Below the pieces are notes generated by a model, which searched no databases, had not been told where the DNA came from, and worked only from the letters and a program-made list of their open reading frames with translations. Positions 60,009 through 64,000 of a stretch of DNA of 64,000 bases are shown here, one piece after another. Both the position numbers and the translations under genes were made by a program. This DNA comes from Streptomyces sp. NBC_01275 (lineage in GTDB: Bacteria > Actinomycetota > Actinomycetes > Streptomycetales > Streptomycetaceae). Every line of letters begins with the position of its first letter. Position 1 is the first letter of the stretch. Location: contig NZ_JAPEOZ010000001.1 in the NCBI RefSeq assembly GCF_026340655.1, positions 1,302,001 through 1,366,000 of the forward strand, given 5' to 3'.

Positions 60009-61448
60009 TTACGGGTTGGTCTCGGACGAGCGTCGGCGGGCGAGAGCGAGGCTTGTCAGCGTCGTGATCGCCATGGCGCCGATGCCGACCAGCGCCGCGG
60101 TGGTGTAGGCGCTGTCGTCGGGGAAGAGGTGGCCGGGGCCGGTGCCCGCGGCGAGGATCAGGCCGCCGATGGCGCTGCCCAGGGAGTACCCGACGCTGCG
60201 GACGACGTAGTTGAAGCTCATGGCGCTCGACGTCTCGCTCTTGGGGGTGACGGCCAGGATGACGCCGGGCATCGCGGCCGAGAAGCCGCCGACGCCGAAG
60301 CCGAGCACGCCCATCGCCGCGAACAGTTCGGCCAGGTCCGACCGGGCCGCCGCGAACAGGGCGAACCCGCCGCCGACCACGACGGCGCTGCCGGCCAGGA
60401 GCAGGGGGTCGGCGATCCGCGTCCGGACCCGCGGCGTGAGCTTGCCGGCGACGAACCCCAGCACCGAGAACGGGATGAGGACCAGCCCGGCGACGAAGGT
60501 CGTCAGCCCGAAGCCGTAGCCGTAGCCGGCGCCGTGCGGCGTCTGCGCGTACCGGGTGATGAGCGTGAGCAGGAGGTACATGCCGATCCCGCCGACGAAC
60601 ATGGCGAGGTTCGCCCCGGCGACCGCCGGGTGCCGCACCGCCCGCACATCGACCAGGGGCGTCGTGCTGCGCAGCTCGATGACGGCCCAGACGCAGAGCA
60701 GCACCACCGCGACGACGGCGAGGCCCGCCGCCACGGCGAGGTGCCGGCTCCACAGATTCCGTTCGCCGGCGAGGAACAGCACCAGGAGCAGCGCAGCGGC
60801 CAGGACGACCGCGCCTGCCACGTCCACGTGGGCGGAGCGGCCTTCGGGGGCTTCGGGCATGGAGCGCCACGCGGTCAGGAGGGCGGCGGCGGTGACGACC
60901 AGGCCGAGGCCATAGGCGGCCCGTACCCCGCCGAGCTCGGCGAGCAGTGCGGCCAGCGGGTAGCCGACGCCGGCCCCGATGATCGAGACCACCGAGATCA
61001 GGGCGATCACGGCCGCGCTGCGCTCCTCGGGGAGGTGGTCCCGGGCCACGCCCATCATCAGCGCCGTCAGCCCGAGCCCGACGCCCTGGGCCGCCCTGCC
61101 GGCCAGCAGCCACGCGAACGACAGCGGCAGCACGGTGAGCGCGCTGCCGGCGACGACGACCGCCAGCGTGGCGAGGATCGTGGCCCGCCGGTGCGGGCCG
61201 GCTCCGAGCCGGCCCAGGACCGGCGTGGCGACGGCGCCGCTGAGCAGCGCGACGGTCAGCGTCCACTGCGCGCTGCCGAGCGAGACGTGGAACGAGGTCG
61301 CCACGCTGGTGATGAGCGGCGTCCCGAGGCTGGCGACCGCCGCCACGACCAGAGCGATGAACATCAGGGCGGGGACCAGCAGCCGCGCCTCGGAACGCGC
61401 CACCGGGAACGCCTTCACCGCGACCCCGCCGACCGGCTGCCCGGTCAC
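60009..61448 (-). CDS. MFS drug-efflux-like transporter (DHA2 type)
   Basis: 479 residues from GTG 61448, overlapping the marR stop (GTGA). About 14 hydrophobic helices: 'PLITSVATSFHVSLGSAQWT', 'LLAGRAAQGVGLGLTALMMG', 'VVSIIGAGVGYPLAALLAEL' (motif C), and 'TLITRYAQTPHGAGYGYGFG'. The 14-helix layout and MarR coupling suggest export of a drug or toxic compound induced by that compound. Confidence 0.87.
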   Translation of the reverse strand: MTGQPVGGVAVKAFPVARSEARLLVPALMFIALVVAAVASLGTPLITSVATSFHVSLGSAQWTLTVALLSGAVATPVLGRLGAGPHRRATILATLAVVVAGSALTVLPLSFAWLLAGRAAQGVGLGLTALMMGVARDHLPEERSAAVIALISVVSIIGAGVGYPLAALLAELGGVRAAYGLGLVVTAAALLTAWRSMPEAPEGRSAHVDVAGAVVLAAALLLVLFLAGERNLWSRHLAVAAGLAVVAVVLLCVWAVIELRSTTPLVDVRAVRHPAVAGANLAMFVGGIGMYLLLTLITRYAQTPHGAGYGYGFGLTTFVAGLVLIPFSVLGFVAGKLTPRVRTRIADPLLLAGSAVVVGGGFALFAAARSDLAELFAAMGVLGFGVGGFSAAMPGVILAVTPKSETSSAMSFNYVVRSVGYSLGSAIGGLILAAGTGPGHLFPDDSAYTTAALVGIGAMAITTLTSLALARRRSSETNP

Positions 61449-61903
61449 TGCTTCGGCCCTTCGCGGTCCTGGCTTTCGAGCTCTGCCAGACGCTTCAGCG
61501 CCGGAAGGGCCGCCACCAGCGCCTCGACCTCGTCGCCGGTGAGCTCGCCGATCAACCGCTCGAACGCGTGGACGCCCGCCTGGCGCCGCGTCCGGACATA
61601 GGAGGCGCCGGCCTCGGTCAGGCACACCAGCGTGACCCGTTTGTCGGACGCGTCGCCCCGCCGCTCGACCAGGCCGGACTCCTCCATCACCCGGACCAGG
61701 GCGGTCATCGCGGGCTGGGTGACGCCCTCGACCGCGGCCAGATCGGTGATGCGCCGCGGGCCGGTCCGGTCCAGGGTGGCCAGGGTGGCGGCGGACGTCA
61801 GGCTCATGTCCCGGGGCAGGCGTCTCGCGGCCCTGGTGGCCAGGCCGTAGAGGGCTGCCCCGATGGCGGCGGACGCGCCAGGAGCGGTGTCTTGACGACT
61901 CAT
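61445..61903 (-). CDS. MarR-family repressor
   Basis: 152 residues. Winged HTH: 'TLDRTGPRRITDLAAVEGVT', 'QPAMTALVRVMEESGLVERR', 'GDASDKRVTLVCLTEAGASY'. It leads the marR-MFS-DUF1330 operon and should repress it until a ligand binds. The A/T-rich stretch just upstream is the likely operator and promoter. Confidence 0.88.
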   Translation of the reverse strand: MSRQDTAPGASAAIGAALYGLATRAARRLPRDMSLTSAATLATLDRTGPRRITDLAAVEGVTQPAMTALVRVMEESGLVERRGDASDKRVTLVCLTEAGASYVRTRRQAGVHAFERLIGELTGDEVEALVAALPALKRLAELESQDREGPKQ

Positions 61904-61910
61904 GCTCGAA

Positions 61911-61943
61911 GCATAGCATTTTTATATTCATAGTTTATGTAAA
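61911..61943 (-). promoter_or_regulatory. A/T-rich promoter/operator of the marR efflux operon
   Basis: About 33 bases are very A/T-rich, against a background above 70% GC. On the minus strand the run TACATAAACTATGAATATA precedes a second CTATG, giving a 12-base-spaced direct repeat. It lies right before the MarR start. Foreign base composition fits arrival on a mobile element. Confidence 0.55.
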
Positions 61944-62010
61944 TGGCGGACTGCGTCGTGGTGGCGCCAAGGAAAGTGACCCCGGATCTCAAGATTGCCG
62001 ACAGAGTCAC

Positions 62011-62296
62011 GGAGAGCCTCTTCGGCAGAGGTGGAACCGCCGACTCGAAGTGCTGGGCGAGGACCCGTTCGGTGATCCCCACCGTCCCTCCGAGCCCCGA
62101 ATCGAAGTGGCCACCTACCCCGAAGTCATCGTGCTCACCGGCCTGTTCACCTCCCCGCACTGGCGCGACCACCCCCAACTGCCTGCAGAGGCAGCACGCC
62201 GTTTGGGCGTTGCTCAGACCCAGCTCGGACCGGGACTGGTCCGGAAACTGCCACCTTCACTGCGAACCCTGGAGCAGGGCGTCTCACCACCCTGAC
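62011..62296 (+). repeat. Long direct repeat, copy 2 (intact tniQ 3' frame)
   Basis: 286 bases matching 59368-59654. Here the frame 'GEPLRQRWNRRLEVLGEDPF' reads through without the shift found in copy 1, so this copy preserves the original tniQ end (about 95 codons, stop near 62293). It has no upstream tniQ and is therefore a fragment. Confidence 0.9.
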
Positions 62297-62439
62297 AATG
62301 CCCAGCTCAGGAACCACCGGTCTCGCCATGATCGATGAGACGCGAACCCGGCGCCGCGCTCAGCCCGCCCCGAAGCCCGGGCCTCCACGCTCTGAGTCGC
62401 AACCCAACCTGTCACCCCCCAGGTCAGCGGCCCTCTCTC

Positions 62440-62832
62440 GCCCCGGCGGAGTCGGATCCGCTGTCGCGCGCGATGCCGGCCGCGTTCGCCGAAGCCGTGC
62501 GGGCGGCCGACCGCGGACCGGTCGCGGATCTGGGATGCGGGCCGGGCAAGGTCACGGCGCATCTGGCGGACCCGGGGGCGCCCACGCCCGGCGGCCTGCT
62601 GATGCTGGCCGGCCATGTGGGCGACGACCAGCGTCTGCGTCCGGCGCAGGCGTACGGCGGCCATCCGGTGTCCTACGAGACCCGCCTGCCGGCGACGGAA
62701 CGGATCGTCGAGCTGCTGACACGGGCCGGGCTCGCGATCACCGCCCGACTGGTGCAGGAGCGCGCTGAAGGAGCGAAGAGGACGATCGCCACCGTTCTGG
62801 CCCGCAAGCCCGAACACCCCTCGATGTCATAG
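62440..62832 (+). pseudogene. Class I methyltransferase with internal deletion
   Basis: 'MPAAFAEAVRAADRGPVADL' and 'GCGPGKVTAHLA' are the SAM-binding start; the next residues jump to 'PGGLLMLAGHVGDDQRLRPA', normally ~70 residues later, then 'ATERIVELLTRAGLAITARL'. The missing section includes SAM-pocket motifs II-III. The 5' end reads into unrelated sequence after the repeat, so both ends of the loss may trace to the mobile DNA. Confidence 0.6.
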
Positions 62833-62864
62833 CCGGTCCAGCCGCTCCAGCCGCTCCAGCCGGT

Positions 62865-63929
62865 CTACCGATCCAGCCGGTCGCGGTACCACCCGGCCGT
62901 CCCCGCGAGGCGGCTCAGCGGGCCCGGGCCCGGCGACAGTCCCGTCCGCTTCCACAGTTCGTCGGCGAGATACCAGTGGTCCTGGGCGGCCAGCGAGAAC
63001 TGGCGCTCGGACGCCCGCCCCGGCGTGGCCCGCAGCCGCTCCAGGCAGACCGGCAGCGGCCAGTCGGCGTCCGGGCGCGGCGGCAGCACACCGTGGGCTG
63101 CAAGTTCGGCCAGCAGGTCGCCGATGCGCACGGGGTCCGGATGGCCCGCGTGGTAGACGCCGGGCGGCACCCGACGCGGGCCGACGGCGACGGCGGCGAT
63201 CAGACGGGCCAGATCGCCGACGTCCATCACGGTCAGCAGCGCGCGCCCACCGTCCCACTCCGCCGGCACCCGCTCGACCAGCTCCCGCAGCGCCGGGACG
63301 ACCCACCGGTCCCCGGCCCCGAGCACGATCCCCGGCCGGAGCACGACGGCCCCCGCCCGGCGCGCGTACGCCTCCCCCGCCAACCGGGTCCGGCTCACGA
63401 CGGACACCGGCTCGGCCGGCATCTCGTCCACCTCGACGCCCCGGTGCGGCCCGGCGCCGTAGACCGCCGCCGTAGACAGGTGCACCACCCGGCGGACCCC
63501 GGCCCGCGTCGCCTCCGCCATCAGCGCACGGGCGCCGTCGACGTTGACCGCCTCGCCCAGCCGCTCCTCCGCGCCGATGTACGAGGCGAGGTGGACGACC
63601 GCCCGTGCCCCCTCGCACAGCCCGCGCACCGCGGCCGGATCCGCCAGGTCGCCGCGCACCCACTCGACAGGGCCGCTGCCCGCTCCCTCGGGTATCCGGC
63701 GCACCAGCGCGCGCACCCGCACGGCCCGGTCGGCGCCGCCCCGCCCGTTCCGGTCCCGTAACGCGCGCAGCGTGTGCGACCCGATGAAACCGGTGGCGCC
63801 CGTCAGCACCACCGGGCCGAGTCCGCCGTCGCCACCACCGCCACTGTTGCCACCACCGCCACCGCCACTGTTGCCACCACCGCTGTTGCCACCACCGCTG
63901 TCGCCGTCGCCGACCGCCGTGTCGTCCAC
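62865..63929 (-). CDS. NAD(P)-dependent epimerase/dehydratase-family protein
   Basis: 354 residues. After a Gly/Ser-rich N-terminus (~35 residues, GGGNS repeats) the Rossmann motif is 'VVLTGATGFIGSHTLRALRD', with 'WVRGDLADPAAVRGLCEGA' and 'VVHLASYIGAEERLGEAVNV'. The Ser of 'HLSTAAVYGAG' is present, but the Y-x3-K site reads 'VVSRTRLAGEAYA', so the catalytic Tyr is missing (V) and Lys is Arg. 'LRPGIVLGAGDRWVVPAL' follows. Such variants exist in the extended SDR family; sugar dehydratase activity should not be assumed. Confidence 0.8.
   Translation of the reverse strand: MDDTAVGDGDSGGGNSGGGNSGGGGGGNSGGGGDGGLGPVVLTGATGFIGSHTLRALRDRNGRGGADRAVRVRALVRRIPEGAGSGPVEWVRGDLADPAAVRGLCEGARAVVHLASYIGAEERLGEAVNVDGARALMAEATRAGVRRVVHLSTAAVYGAGPHRGVEVDEMPAEPVSVVSRTRLAGEAYARRAGAVVLRPGIVLGAGDRWVVPALRELVERVPAEWDGGRALLTVMDVGDLARLIAAVAVGPRRVPPGVYHAGHPDPVRIGDLLAELAAHGVLPPRPDADWPLPVCLERLRATPGRASERQFSLAAQDHWYLADELWKRTGLSPGPGPLSRLAGTAGWYRDRLDR
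63834..63915. repeat. GCCACCACC / GCTGTTGCC microsatellite in the epimerase 5' end
   Basis: Nine-to-twelve-base units repeat through the start of the epimerase gene and encode the GGGNS tail. The stretch is in frame, so length changes in multiples of three would only alter the linker. Confidence 0.75.
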
Positions 63930-64000
63930 AACCGTTTCCTCGCTCTCGTGTGCGGGAGCCGCCGCGCCGCGCCCGGGAAGGATCCCCAGCGAAGTGTCCA

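Overview
The window is chromosomal DNA of a Streptomyces or very close relative. GC is very high, third positions are almost all G/C, GTG starts are frequent, genes often overlap by ATGA or GTGA, and rare TTA codons occur. Many families are streptomycete housekeeping or regulatory types (a second EF-Tu, UppP, gamma-carbonic anhydrase, HxlR, PadR, MocR and LysR regulators, DinB, and a PmoA/Gfo-Idh-MocA sugar operon). I saw no rRNA, tRNA, CRISPR array or replication origin.

Bases 1-24800 are ordinary core or peripheral chromosome: two hexapeptide-repeat proteins, DedA and TVP38 membrane proteins, a sigma-like/RICIN fusion, galU, two tandem secreted paralogues, an MFS exporter, a spermidine-synthase-like protein, a divergent EF-Tu, an AlkD-type glycosylase, a thiolase divergent from an HxlR regulator, a three-gene carbohydrate operon, uppP, a short-chain dehydrogenase, and an alpha/beta hydrolase divergent from its probable TetR repressor. 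Bases 24800-36500 carry a YihY protein with no normal start codon, apolipoprotein N-acyltransferase, a second Gfo/Idh/MocA oxidoreductase, DinB, uracil-DNA glycosylase, a peptide-type ABC binding lipoprotein and two FabG-like reductases.

The most interesting chromosomal locus is 36537-42373. A 1407-residue NACHT/STAND-type NTPase with an HTH-like N-terminus and a long helical C-terminus is followed on the same strand by a HipA-like kinase and a DUF3037 protein. A 32-residue Trp-rich, hydrophobic/cationic ORF with an ideal ribosome-binding site and a 26-bp hairpin lies divergent from the NTPase. This layout suggests an immune or signalling locus, but the function is inferred.

Bases 42500-53500 return to chromosome: Rieske protein, isochorismatase-fold protein, two PNPOx-fold proteins, LysR and MocR regulators each divergent from a likely target, three EamA exporters, a Clp-N protein, an SRPBCC protein and a PadR regulator.

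Bases 53560-62830 are a graveyard of Tn7-like (TnsA/TniB/TniQ) elements. Element 1 (about 53565-57668) keeps inverted end repeats, a DUF2199 cargo gene, a frameshifted tniB, a tnsA stump fused to tniB after loss of tnsB, and a tniQ split by a 1.5-kb IS630-family insertion with a TA target duplication. Removing the IS restores the tniQ frame exactly. Element 2 (from 57683) reads the other way, has its own end-repeat type and decayed tniB and tniQ genes. The end of its tniQ is duplicated as a nearly identical 286-bp direct repeat that brackets a MarR-MFS-DUF1330 efflux operon. The window ends with a deleted methyltransferase pseudogene and an epimerase-like reductase.
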